Shown: one piece after another, positions 32,241 to 44,483 of the stretch | Layout of the letters: each line of letters begins with the position of its first letter | How positions within the stretch are numbered: the stretch's first letter is position 1 | NCBI GenBank assembly: GCA_019671135.1 | Contig: JAHRHY010000017.1 | Coordinates: 1,288,181-1,352,180, forward strand | DNA from: Linnemannia hyalina | Taxonomy: Eukaryota; Mortierellomycota; Mortierellomycetes; Mortierellales; Mortierellaceae | Direction: 5' to 3' | DNA: 64,000 nt | Notes under the pieces: model-generated | What the model saw: the letters and a program-made list of their open reading frames with translations, nothing else | Databases searched by the model: none | Told to the model about the DNA's origin: nothing | Position numbers and translations under genes: made by a program

Positions 32241-35200
32241 ATGCAAGGCAGCCAGCCGGCAAGAGCAAAATCTAAGCTGGAAACCTACCGCGAACGCAAT
32301 AGGGTTGAACAGCAAAATCACCTCTGTAATAAGCAGAAGGAGCTAACAAGCTCCCAGCTTGTGGCCGAAGCTCGCAAGTCCTTGCAAGCCCAGTCGACGC
32401 GGGACCAGTATGATCGGTACCAGGAGAAGTTCATGGTATGGCAAATTGTAAAATGTACCCCCATTTTTGCACAAGCATAGATAAACTATGGCCCCCGACT
32501 CGACGCACTAACTAACTCAATCACTCCATCCATTGGTATAGGAATGGTGCGACGTTTCTGGATATAAGGATGATTACAACGTCACGAAAGGCAAAGTAAC
32601 CCGTTACTTTGCTTGCCTGACCTGCGAGACGGAAGATCCTCAAAACGGTATGAATATGAAGAATGGAACTAATGTGAGCGGTCATACGATACGACGACGA
32701 CGACGAAACGCTATGGTGGTGTTTGAAATTATAAGAACTAACGAAAATATAAATGCTATAGGTATTATACGGATCAAACCATTGCCAAGAGACAGGAAGG
32801 GAAACAACAGCAAGGACAAGTCCGGCGAACGGCGGGCAAATATGGATGACCCGTGTTCTGATGATGATGTCGATGGAGGCGATGTGGAGGACAAAAGCGA
32901 TGACGACTGCGAGGGGGACGCCAGTCGAGACGTTGACATCCACAACAGCAACAACGATAACAGTGAAGAGCGGTGGTACTCGACGGCAACCATTCTCTTG
33001 CACCTCGCTGCCATTGGCGACCTCTATAAGCATCAGTGTGAAGACAGGAACAATTTAGCGATGGATTATGGCACAGTTCCGGCCCCGAAGACGTACCTTC
33101 AACCTCTGATCGACGTTTACCGCGTGAGGATGTCCGCCAGGAAGAGGTCGACAGATACCGACTTTGGCTCTATCGACTTCACCCAGAACCCAACTTCGAT
33201 TGTTCGGCAGCTAATGAAGCGATTCTGGATGCGCAATGTGGAGGGCGCAGCCAGATTGAGAAAGCGCCGCTTGAAAGGGTTACGCGACCGTGCGGATGTA
33301 AGTCTTTGCTTTTTTATGATGTTCCGCAGCGAGGTCACACGCCAGATCCGACTCCCGGATCTTTTCGCCCACGACGTCGAGCCCAACCGCAACAAAAATA
33401 CGAACGATGCCAGCAGCAGAGAAGGCCAATTCGTGCATGGAGTTGTGCTGATGATGAGGCAAGGCAAGACGAACAAGGACGGCAAGATTCAGTATGGAGT
33501 TGCAGTTCGGAACAAAGAAGTAGATGTGTGTCCAGTTGGCGCGCTAGCCTTTTATTTGCTTGAGCTTTGGTCGGTAAGTGGCGTGCATGTGGTAAATGTC
33601 GGCGGCCGACGCGTCGTGTCACTCATATTTCAACACTCATTTAATAATGCGTTCTTCCCCCCACCTCTTCCTTTTTTTTGCTGTACTAAGAGCAAAAACA
33701 AAAGGGCGCCTGATCTCACCAACCCTAAATGGACCGACTACCATCTGTTAGCTGGAAACAAACCAATGGATGTACCGATGACTTACAACTCCCAGTTCCA
33801 GGCGCAGGTGGAGGCTCTTCATGAGAGCGGGATATTGGACAAGGGCACAGTGACTCACCTTGGGCGCAAGCACGGCTCCAGATTCGCGCATATGTGTGGA
33901 TCTACGGTAGAGGCTATCGCTAAGCACGGGAACTGGGCATCGAACCGTCTCTCAACTCACTATCTCGAGGGTGTAGAGCCTTCAGTGGCCCTTCGATTGG
34001 CTGGATTTGACCGCGACCGTCTAGAGCGCTTTTGGTTGGCTCGGAACACTGTGATCCCCAGCATTGAGCTCCAAAGGCAGTTGTTCCCTTTCATCGAGGA
34101 TGCTTGCTCCGACACGTTCTGGAGGCTCACGATTGACAACATTATGCGTGACTGCGACGTTTTCCACGGACGCGAGGAGTTGCGTGAGAAGCTGCGACGG
34201 GGCGAGTGCAAGGAAGTCAAGCAGGTGTACACGGACAAGGATATGCAGACCGTTCTGTCGAATGAGGTCATTTCAAGAAAGCGCCATCTTAGCCTTCTCG
34301 CCCACCTGCGAAAGGTTATCCTTCAGGATGCAGCTGTCATCCTGTCCGGGGGTGGTGCTGCCGCCGCGCACCCTGTTTTCGATCACCCTGTCTTCAAAAC
34401 ACCTGCGTTTCAAGATTTCCAGCAAACCCTACTCGAGAGCATGAGAAATCCCTCTCCTCTCACGGATTCCCTCGCATCTGCCACACCCATCATCCAACTG
34501 GAGTTTGACAGGGTCGGCGCGAGGCTCGGTGTCCAAGATGCTGCAATCCGGAGCCTGCAGCAAAGCCAGCAAGCCGGACTTCAGAGTTTGCACGCCGGTA
34601 TGAATGTTCTAGCAGCTACTTTACAAGCTCAGAATGATAGGACAGCATCCGAGCTGAAGGACTTGAAGCGGTGCATTGGCAACAATGACAAGCTGGCAGG
34701 CAACAAGCGACAATGTTTGAACAAGGATGCCGTTCGATCTCAGTTGATGCAAGCTCTCAAGTCAACGGTGGAAGCCGTGGTGGCGATTAGCGAGGACAAT
34801 GAGGTGAAGGTCAGTGACGACGTCAACGGCAGTGTAGCAAGCCAGAGTACCACTATGGCTACCGCCATCGCTCTTCTTCAGCTTCCAGAGCCGGACGCTG
34901 GCCAGCAAGAATCAAGACCTCTGACTTCTTCCACTGCAGTTCTTTCAAGGGATGCGCACCGCCGCGCAGCTCTGGCCGCTTTCAACCCCAGCGACAATGT
35001 CGAGGACAGAATGCGACAAGTAGCCGCCTTAGTCGCCGACGAGAAGAGGGCGAGAGGAGAGACCCAACACCATATGCCCCTAATGCCCGAGTGCAAGCTG
35101 ATCCCACGACCGAATACGCTCGACCAACTGTGGCAAGAGTGGTTTTACCACGGCGTCGATGGGTCCCCCTCCATCGCAGAGCTTAATAGGTGGTTCGGTT

Positions 35201-35421
35201 CAGCGTGGCGAGGCAAAGATGCACAGCTCTACAAGTGGAAGAAGGACATTGTACATTCGGTTCTGCGCTCTATCCCAGCTGGCTTGCAGGTTGACAAGTC
35301 CGCTGTAAACAATGCACTTGCCTTCGTAAGAGGGCAAATCGATACTGTTGGTTCAATTGATAAATACTACAAGGCTCTTCCCAAAGCACCCTCGAGAAAG
35401 TACCCAAAGAGAAGAGAATAA
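32241..35421 (+). CDS. Crypton tyrosine recombinase with GCR1_C-like DNA-binding tail (Crypton 1)
   Basis: Exon 1 is 32241-32435 and exon 2 begins at 32542. Two further introns whose lengths are multiples of three (32648-32761 and about 33574-33692) are likely, so the frame stays open either way. The core-binding N-terminus (WCDVSGYKDDYNVTKGKVTRYFACL) precedes the catalytic domain. Arg I is in FRSEVTRQIRLPDLF, the HxxR box is HLGRKHG, and the nucleophile Tyr is in LSTHYLEG. A coiled-coil-like Gln-rich region follows. Near the C-terminus, LIPRPNTLDQLWQEWFYHG and WRGKDAQLYKWKK match the GCR1_C-type domain known in fungal Cryptons. It cuts and joins element DNA by recombination through a circular intermediate. 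All catalytic residues are present. Element ends were not determined. Confidence 0.85.
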
Positions 35422-35814
35422 ACACCATCCTTGGTCTATCACAGTGTTACATGTCAGCTCGCTCTACATATGGTTAGGAGCAGGGTGAGGGCAAAGCTGA
35501 GGGAAGGAGGAGAGAAGAGGATAGTAGAGAGGGGAGTAGAGAGAGTGATGATAGAAGGACCTAGGGATAGAGGGAGGGAAGAGCAGAGAGGAATAGAGAG
35601 CAGAGAGTGTGATGTAAGCAGGAGGGCAACGCAGTTCTCAATGTGTTCAGGCACAGGCACGAGAGGAGAGGGCACATGAAACAATCTATTCACACATATG
35701 TGACTGGTTTATAACTGTCTATCGTGCTCGGAATAAAAAAATCTATAAACCATTATAAGCCGCTAATCTGTGTATAATGACACTGATATTTGTTTGACCT
35801 TTCAATTATTACTA
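35422..35814. other. Inter-Crypton spacer, purine-rich
   Basis: GA-rich low-complexity sequence (35490-35620) followed by AT-rich DNA. It may contain the 5' end of Crypton 2, whose first exon I could not place. Confidence 0.4.
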
Positions 35815-38545
35815 GTCTTTTCTGGTCTTGTACTTGATAAACATGGTCGTATTGCGATCATGGTACCTTTGTCTCTGGGAACTGTTGATAACTACCGCAA
35901 AGCTTGTATTTATCTCTGGAAGCTTCAAAAACAAAGGACCACCTTGTGCCCAAAACCTGCGCCTAACCCACGTGCCGATGGACCTTTGGATGATGCCATC
36001 AACGCTTATGGCGTTCGTCTCGTCTATGACAAGGCTACAACTGAAACAACAAGAAACACAGCTTGTGACACACGCGACACATATGACGGTAATGACAACT
36101 AAACACCATGAAAGCATGCCCTACCTTTTCACAGCAACCTGGCATATCTCCCTTCTTTTATAAGGTAACAAGCTGGTACGTATGGCAACGTACACCTGGC
36201 AACAACAGCCTGTACACCGAACCAAAGGAGTCCGCAAATACAAGTGCATCACCCGGTTCCCCCTCATCCGTGAGCGTCTCTGCATTCTGGCTCGGCACCA
36301 TATGCTCCTCAGAGATGAGGACATCCGGAACCTCAATCTGTCTGATGTCTTTGCAACGCTCAACCGCAAGAACGCCCATGGATCGACGTGGGCCTGTGGA
36401 CTCACGTTCTGCCTACGACGTGGCAAAACAAACAAGAAGGGCGCCATGCTCTACGCCACTACCTTCCGCCACAAGAGCTTTCGTCGCTGTACTGTGGGAG
36501 CATTTGCATTTTACATGCTCGAGCGGTTCATGGTATGTTAAATATTTGTTTACTGGCTACTTGCTGTGAAATGCACCCAAGTTTAACGGACTTTATTTCT
36601 CCTCTTCTTTTCCATACTAGATTAACAAGGAAAGCCCTCCCGACTTCTCAGATGTAGACAAGTGGAAGGACATCAAGGTCCTTGTTGGCAGTGATGTCCC
36701 ATCTGTGCCTGATCCTGACCTCAGCTCTGTCACCAACAGTGCCGCGCAAATCGAGGCAGAGCTAGAGCATGAGCTTGCTCAGGACAAGCTGGACAAGACA
36801 CGCATTGACGCTCTCACAAGCAGAGCACAACAACAGGCAACTGCCGCTGTGATGCGTGCCTGTGAGGTCTTTTCAGTAAGGCTCACCCACGCCGGTCGCC
36901 ATGCAGGTACCAAGGAGGCGTTCAAGCTAGGACTTGGCATCCAGGATATCCAACATCTCGGGCGATGGGTGATGAACCAGATGATGAGTTTCTATGCTCC
37001 CAAGAACCCTATCAAAGGTGTATACTTTATGGCGCACTTTAATGGCACTGATGAGCTCTATATTCTTGAGCGTGACCTCGTCCCACCACCTCCAGAGTTG
37101 CAAGCCATGCTGTTTGGCTGGATCGAGCAAGTTTTTGATGGACATGATGACAGTGTTGTTGAGGCCTGGCACAAGACTTGCATGGAGGAGATGACAGGGT
37201 ACGTGTCGCGTCGTTCCCTATGATCGGTCGACCCTTGGCACGATCGGTCGACCCTTGGCACGATCAGTTGATCCTTGGGCGCAGTTGAATGAGCCCAAGA
37301 CAATTAATTAGCATTGCTCACAATCACATATATATATCCCATAGTACCCCAAATAGTTTGATCCTTACCTAGTAACTTGAATAATACTTTGTCTACACCT
37401 TGAAAACCCATATCTGACTCCCTATTCCCTTTGTTCTCTTCCTCCACCTCTCTTCCTGATCCTGCCTAAGAAAAGGTCAACTCTGCCTTGTTCTAGTCTA
37501 GATTCTCGACAGTACGACCCAGACGAAGTCCGTGAAGATGATGTCTTCTTTGAGGCCAAACCCGATATCCCAGCAGCACAGTCAGGACTCGAGCAAAATG
37601 CGCACACAGACAAGGTTGCATTTCTGAAGCTTATGGTGCGCATGCGGCGGGTCATCATCCAAGACGCCGTTCTTTGCCTGCAGCCTGTACCTGGAACTGG
37701 CAGGACCCTTTCGAACAGTTTGAGAAGCTGCCTGAGATCTTCCAGAGCCAACTGTTTCTGGATTATTCAAAGGAGCTTCTTCAAGCTATTGAGCAAACAT
37801 CGGGAAACCTCTGGCGCCATTGCTGCTGGTATCCATGTTGATGGCGCAGATATTATTGAGGCCATCAACCGATCTGCCTCACAACAGACCGTTCTCAACA
37901 GGACTCTAGCTGCCATGGAAGCCAAGTACCAGCAACAACTTCAACAGCAACATGAGCGACATACACAAGCAATGGGGGTACAGATGGCACAGTACGCCCA
38001 ATTGGTCAAGGAATTCAAGGAGATGACAACATATGCTTATCCAGCATCCTCAGCAACCTCGCTTCCATCACCCATCTTCTCAGCACCCTGACTTCTATTC
38101 TCAACCTTCTCAACACCCTGGTTTCCATCTTCAACATCCTCAACATCCTCAGTACCTTCAACATCCTCAACGTCCCCATTTCCATCCTCAACCTCTTCAC
38201 CATCATGCTCCATATCAACAACAGCAACAACAGCAACAAGCGCCATTCAATTATATAATGCACGCAGACAAAGGTGCATGGACGCTCAGGAACGCTTGGG
38301 ATGAGTACCATGGGCCTCTTGATCGTGCATATGCTGATTCGTACAAGGCTTGGGGGGAGAATCAGAAGAGACAGTACAGGCGCAGGGCAGAACTCATTGA
38401 GCTAATTAGAGAAAAGGCGGCAAGCGAAGACAAAACCATTGACTCGATCCTTGCTTGCAAGGATTACACAGGCATGAGCATCAATGCTGTGAGAGAACCT
38501 CTCAAGGCTGAGAGCGATAAGGCAGCAGCAACGACCGAGGGTTAA
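35815..38545 (+). pseudogene. Second Crypton tyrosine recombinase, frameshifted (Crypton 2)
   Basis: It is in the same orientation and has the same domain order as Crypton 1 but is clearly diverged. The core-binding part (VDNYRKACIYLWKLQ) is joined through an intron near 36090-36164 to the catalytic domain. Arg I is in LLRDEDIRNLNLSD, HxxR is in THAGRHAG, and Tyr is in NQMMSFYAPK. Further introns fit at about 36535-36620 and 37200-37497. After that, homologous segments change frame near 37690, 37810 and 38025, the last in a His/Gln/Pro repeat (QHPQ-type, CCTCAACAT units). The end (MHADKGAWTLRNAWDEYHG ... RRRAELIEL) is a GCR1_C-like domain. The frame changes suggest a dead copy, although sequencing errors in the repeat are possible. 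The N-terminal exon is not identified. Confidence 0.72.
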
Positions 38546-39896
38546 GGAAGGATAGGGAGGACAAAGGGTAGTGAGGACAATAAATACCATATTTGTTTTA
38601 TATTTACTATTTTCCTAGAAAGAATGGAGTCGTAGGCGAAAATGAGACAATAAAACATGAAAACCAACGCCAATGACTTGCTTCCCAAGTGCCAAGACAA
38701 CGTACAGTTCTCTGACAGGTCAAGTGTGGGCAGAATGTAGCAATGAATGAGTCATTAACAAGGGGTCATTAGCATCCATGAACAAGCATTCCAATTCCAC
38801 TCGAATCATCAAAATGACGAAATTTGGCCTGCGTCAAACGCATGGTTTTAGTGCGGACGTTCTAGTTGGAAGGACTACGAACCCAATTGGCCTGAAGTTT
38901 TGTGCAATCCAACGGACTACGAAGTGAAATGTCATGTCCGGACATAAGTCCGCAGAACTTGGACATACATATGAAAATAAGGTTTGGGCATCCACAGGTT
39001 TCAAAAAATTTCAATTCTACGCTTCGTAGTCTATTGTCTCCATCTATCTTGGGGTGCCATTAGGCGAATATGCGACACACACCTATCTCTTGAAGGTGTC
39101 CATCTACTATTAAACTGTACCACTCACTGCAAGATTCATAAGAGTAGTTCTTGTATGTGATTATCTAAGGCAATTATACTCTCAACTGTATCTTTGAGGC
39201 GAAATACAGGTGTTTTGTTACATGGATCTAGCACGATTTCACATTTTATCATGATATTGTACTCTATTGAGAATGGCTGGCTTTGCACATCGAAGAATTC
39301 TAGATCGCACACCATGTCCTTAGTATGGAATTGCTTTCAGTTTGTCTGTAGAAAGTGCATTGATATAGTGGTTTTTAATAAAACCTGTTTGTTCCGTGCT
39401 AAACCCATGTAAAAATTTACATGCAAATCATTCTCCACTACATGCGATCCATTTAATTGATCAAGCGGATTTAGGCATTTCAATTCTGGCGATGATCCAG
39501 TGTCGGAACTTGCAAAAAAAGACAAGTGGTGATGAATGGGGTTATGAATCAGGAGAATGAATGACAGGAATCTGGGGACCGGTTGGAACATTGGTGAATG
39601 AGCATTTCAAAAAAAAACGTCGAAATCACGTTTTGGTTGATCACTTGATTGGAGCACTGTATTTTTTTTTTTTTTTTTTTAGGAGGTGGGGGAGTGATTG
39701 AGGTGTGGCTGGGAACTTGAAGAAGAGGTGCTTGTAGCAGCCAAACGTTCATAGCGACGTTGCTTTTGATCTTCTCCCTGCAGGAGAATTCCAGGCCGCG
39801 TTGTCAATGCTTCGTTCACATTGTTACAAAAAGATGTGGTGGCTAGGCAGTGGCGGCGATGCCTTAGGTTAGCAGTCATATTCTTTAGTAGACATA
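38546..39896. other. Non-coding region with two old repeat relics
   Basis: About 39065-39235 is a diverged, reverse-oriented fragment of the 495-bp MITE found at 57018. Shared words on the minus strand are ATACAGTTGAGA, ACATACAAGAACTACTC, AATCTTGCAGTGAG and TAATAGTAGATGGACA. About 39340-39650 is a relative of the repeat inside the palindrome arms (TGTAGAAAGTGCATTGA, GGCATTTCAATTCTGG, GGAACATTGGTGAATGA). A poly-T run is at 39661-39680. No gene supported. Confidence 0.6.
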
Positions 39897-40142
39897 GTAT
39901 TAGTAGTGCGCCGAGCCCTCTTGTCTGCTCTTTGTCCTTTTACACATCACTTCTTGGACGAGAGCAGTATTGACAAGAGTTTCGCTGGCGCGCTGCAGTG
40001 TATCGTTTCGTGTGATTCTTTTAGGACGCTATTATCACTTCCCCCCCCTCCAACCTACAACCCCCCTTTCCCCCCCCCTACCAATTGAGGACTTAACAGC
40101 GGTCCTACAACTCTGGCCGTCGACCCTCTCCCCTGAGTAACA
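39897..40142 (-). mobile_element. Short LTR-like repeat, copy 2
   Basis: Inverted relative of 25074-25325: minus-strand start TGTTACTCAGGGGAGAGGG at 40142, end CTACTAATAC near 39897. The G-runs have different lengths from copy 1. The region between it and the next gene (40143-40522) shows nothing else. Confidence 0.5.
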
Positions 40143-40522
40143 GTACGGATGCAACAGTCTGGACAAGGGCTGGGAAAAATGCTGTAGCTCTACCATAGTC
40201 AGAACAAAGATCATCATTCCTCGTCCCAGTCTCTGTTTCCTTGTGTCTTGCCCTTCGTACTCTGCCCCTGTGACATTTATGGTCTATTTATCTATATAGG
40301 GAGGGAGGCCAGGTGGGCTCCCAATACATATGATCCTCATGAACGACGTTTTATTCTTTAGAAAAACAAGGTTCGTGATAACAAGGTGGAGGAAACTGTT
40401 GATCTTAAAAAAACGGAAAGGACAAAGGCGGGCACCTGAACTTGGCCGAGAATGCTCAAAGCAAAGAACGACTTAGTTGAAATGCAGCTCATAGATCATA
40501 GGTCGCAGAAAACAGTTCAGTC

Positions 40523-42774
40523 CTACGCCTTCAATACACGAGTCGGTGTATGGAATCCAGGGCACGTCAAGTCCTGTCCTTGTTCCCCTGCGGCATGGCT
40601 TGCCAAGATGTCCGAGATTGTCTTTTCAAGTCGCTTTTGGACATGCACTAGCACATTGATTGTCGTGGCCAACACACCGAAATTGAAATGTGATTTAGGA
40701 GCATAGATGACCGCGATCGATCGGAGCACATAGATGCCTCTGGCCTCCAGTTTCATGGCGTACAGGTGTCCTTCAGTTCCTAACGATCGGATGCGACCAG
40801 GTGTTATAGGTTTGAAGCGCAAAGTACAAGTGTCGACTCTCAAAAGTGAATAAAAAACTTACCAACAATATGGAGACCGATTACCTCCAGATTGCCAACG
40901 TCGATTCCTTGCTTGTTCAAGTCATCGATCGCATCCTTCATCATGCCCGCCATCTTCTCTAGATCATCCTGAACAACCGCCGCGCCTTGACGTACTTTCT
41001 TAGCCTCCATAAAGAAAAGGTAGCAGATAATTCCACGTAGTGACGTCCTCAGCATGAAGTCGGGTCGGCGGCCCAAGCTGTTCTCATCGAGACTCTTCTT
41101 CCTATTTTGACTTGGCGGGAATGCATGGTCCCTACAGTGGAGAATATTGATGGTTAGGCTCATACGCCTTTCAGTGAGTAGTTTGGTTGTGATCACATCC
41201 CGTATTACTTACCACCATCCGACGCTTCCTTTCACACCACAAATATAAGCCTTAAGAAAAGGGTCGAACACATGGATTAAAAGCTCATGTTCGTTAAATG
41301 GCGCGGATGACCACAAAAAATCACCCTCGACCAATCCCACCAGCACCTTCTTTATACTTGTATCGCCGTTCCAGCTCAAAATCAGCTCTTCCGCTTCACG
41401 GTAACTTAAGTTGCTGAGCTCGAGAGCGAGTTTTTGCAATTCTAGCATCGTGGTATCTTCAACTCCCTTCTCAATTGTGACAGATGTGACTGCCCGCCAA
41501 TCCTCGAGCCCAACGGCATCAAACAATGTACTGTCCACATCGTTCCGTTCAAACAGGTAAATGTGGTTCACAGCCCTGTAAAATAGAGATAGAGAAAGAA
41601 AGAAAGAGAGAGTGTATGTGTTAGACAACAGCCTAAATAAAAAGAACCTTCAGAAAGAATTCATAAGTCTATTTACAATCTCTCAACTGAGCTCGTGAGA
41701 GGAACCACGCGTTGAGCGGCATCGATAGCACGTTCGCGGTACTTCCACAATGTGGGAGCCAGATCTTCGCCATTGACAAGCCATGGAGTCCACAAAGCTT
41801 TTGAACAATCCTTGCTTCCGTCTCCAGTGAGATAATAGATACCCCTTGATAGCGAACGTTCACGTTCGCATTCAGATGCTGTTGATTTCTGTGACAGCAG
41901 GTCATCATCGTCTCCAGCATCCCTGCCAGTATTATCTCCTTCTGAAACCTGGTCAGTATCAAAAGTTTCCTGGGGTCCATGCATGGATGCAAGACTAACA
42001 TTGGAATCAGCGGCCGGGCTTTCAGGTCCATCTGGCACCTGGTTACCATCACAAGCCTCCGGAGATCCACTGCTCTGATGCGCTTCGGAATCTTGGGTGC
42101 CGTTGTCGTTCCCCTCCCGGGACTTGGTATATGAGCTAGTGGCGTGAGAACCCTGGCCGTTTTCCATGGCGAAATGTTCAGGATCGGTATTTTCCTTTCC
42201 GAGAGCTTTCTTCTTCGCCCGCCTGACCCTCTTGCTACGGCCTACGTTTTAAGGAACGTGTAGTCAGTGACAGATTCATCAGGAGCACTTTAAAAAAAAG
42301 ACGACCAGAATAGCTCGAGATGATGCACTTACTCTGGTCGTCTAAGTTACGAATTGCACCCAAGACGTTGAATTCAGCAGAGCGAATAGAGTGCTTGCGA
42401 ATGTTGTCGCGGGCAGCGTCCTCAATGTCACTGGCAGTCTTGGCATCTTCCCGCTCCTGCCAGAAGGTTCCAAGACCATTTTCAGGTGATTCCCAACAGA
42501 GTTTCAAGCGTTTGCCTTGGTCGAAATACTGCTGCTCCGGCGAGTCGAGAAGGATCTGCAGCGCATTGCTCCAGTGACTGTGCAACCTTTGCTTGTCCGA
42601 GGTTTTCGGGTCGAAGGTTTTAAAGTAGTCGATGGCTGAGTAAAGGCGAGGGGCTGTCCGGACAAAGTAGAAGGCGTTCTCCACGGCCGCTGACGAAAAC
42701 GGATGTGCCGGCTTGGCCTCCTTGACCTTTTTCGATTTCGGTGCGGATTTTTTCGTTTTTGATTTCGGCGCCAT
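40523..42774 (-). CDS. Nuclear-type protein with PD..ExK nuclease-like domain
   Basis: Five exons in phase on the minus strand: 42774-42333, 42241-41677, 41575-41213, 41131-40863 and 40779-40523; 631 aa. The N-terminus is Lys/Ser-rich (MAPKSKTKKSAPKSKKVKE) and a second basic cluster (KRVRRAKKKALGK) follows exon 2 entry, both nuclear-localisation-like. An acidic Ser/Asp-rich linker comes next. In exon 4, RRPDFMLRT (D481) and LFFMEAKK (E499, K501) form the restriction-nuclease core, followed by helices (DDLEKMAGMMKDAIDDL) and a C-terminal beta part (GHLYAMKLEARGIYVLRSIA). I recognise this as a fungal family of unknown function that often sits with CRN genes. DNA cleavage is inferred from the motif only. 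No signal peptide. Confidence 0.72.
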
Positions 42775-44483
42775 TTCGCCAGTACAAGAGAGTAGAGCAC
42801 ACAGAGTCAAGACTTGGGAAGCGGAGCCAGCCTCGAAGGCGGAGAAAATAAAGGAGTCAATAAGTCTGCGGGAAAGGCCTAGGGAGGGATGGAGGAATTA
42901 ATTTTTCATCTGCTTGTTATTGGAGCGGTAGATAGGACACACATGAACACCCAAAAACAGTTATCTTTCAAGAACTGTCTACTGTAGGGAGTTCAGTTAG
43001 GACGAAAGTGGTGCCAATAAATTTCAATGGAGCATGTATGCGAATCAAAACTGGAGACATTGCGCACACCGGCTTCGTGAGACAATGCTGGATAAGTGTG
43101 ACTCTATCAGCATACTACCACACGGTCACGGCCCTCTCGCCCTGACGAGGGATTCGCGCCCATACGTGAGACACAATGAATGCATCTCCGTAGTGTTAGC
43201 AGCCTTCCCGGCGCAGGAGTCAACCCTCCCGAAAGAGGGGACCACTTGCCCGAGCCGATAGAGCACTCCAGAGCAAATGGCAAAACACACCAGATCGTGC
43301 AACAAACGAAAACAGTAACTAGGCACCTCACCTGCTACACAATGGTCGGCTGAGTTACGGGAAGAGAGAGAGAGAGAGAGAGATGAAAAGGAACAGAGGG
43401 ATGAGAGAAGATGAGAAAAGAAAAGTTTCTTGCATTGTTATCAAATATTAAAAAGAAACGTCATCAGAGATTAAAAAAGATACGTCATCAGATATTAGGG
43501 GCGCAGGACAAAGGACGCCACAATTCTCCTATTGGCTGAAAGAATCAATGGGATCTTTCCTAATATGGATCGAAATTAACTGTCAATTGACACTAGGCTC
43601 GGTTCAGACTATTCAGATTACGAGGGTTGGGAATCCAATTCCCAATCTAAGGAGGATGTGGACATCCTCCTAAGTCCCTCCATCAGAAAAGGCTGGTAAA
43701 AAATGTGGACTATTATTGGCGTCGAACTTAAAAAAGGAAATTCGTTATTTTCCTCCTAAGTTTTTCGTGCAATTATCAATTACATATCGGTCAATTGTCA
43801 ATTAAAAAGGGTTGGCAGCGTCAATTTACAAAAAAAGGAAGGCGTACTGATGCCGTGCAGAGTCTCAATTTACGAAAATGGAAGGCGCACTGTTCTCGTG
43901 TGACCACTGGATATGTGCTAAGGCCGTGTAACTTGGTGTGCTGAGCCGTGTAATATGGAGCGTGCCATGGCAATACAGCTTAACCATGGGGTTTGACATG
44001 CAACAAGAAAACCATTGCATTACAGTTTTTTGTTCTTTACCTTCTTCACTCCTCCTCCCTCCTTTCTCTCTCGCGCTCTTTCCCCTCACCCTTGCATAAT
44101 ACACACGCTGTCACGAGACAAGAGCTTGCTCTTGTGACTTCGCCCTAACAAGTATAAAAGGGCCTTAGATAGCAAATCTATAGCTCTTTACTTGGTATCG
44201 CCAATACAACATACGCTTTAACCTATTCCTTATACTCACTTCTTAGTCCTTGATCAAGGTTCTCTTTATCTACTTCATTCTATTGCTTGGTCTGCTTTCT
44301 TGACACACGCATACACACGCGTACACACACACACACGCATACACACACACACACACACGCTCTCCTGTCCATTTCTCGGCCTATTAACCCTCTCATCAGC
44401 CATCTGTCACTAGTCACCAGCCTCTTTCGTTTCGTTGCCACTTCACCTTTCTACCCGCCATCGCTTCAGTACTCTCTAGTATG
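42775..44483. other. Non-coding region with palindromes and microsatellites
   Basis: It holds a (GA)n tract at 43361-43381; a near-tandem pair of TACGTCATCAGA-like words at 43455-43495; an imperfect palindrome TTGGGAAT/AATTCCCAA near 43627-43645; the hairpin AGGAGGATGT-GG-ACATCCTCCT at 43650-43671 (also at 7499-7520); and a (CA)n tract at 44315-44360. TATA-like GTATAAAAGGG is at 44150, followed by a CT-rich leader for the next gene. Confidence 0.6.

Noticed and set aside
43100..43290. tRNA-like words on the minus strand (CTGCTAA loop, GGCGCGAATCC box-B-like)
   Set aside because: The acceptor and anticodon stems do not pair and the box B core TTC is absent; at most a decayed tRNA-derived relic.
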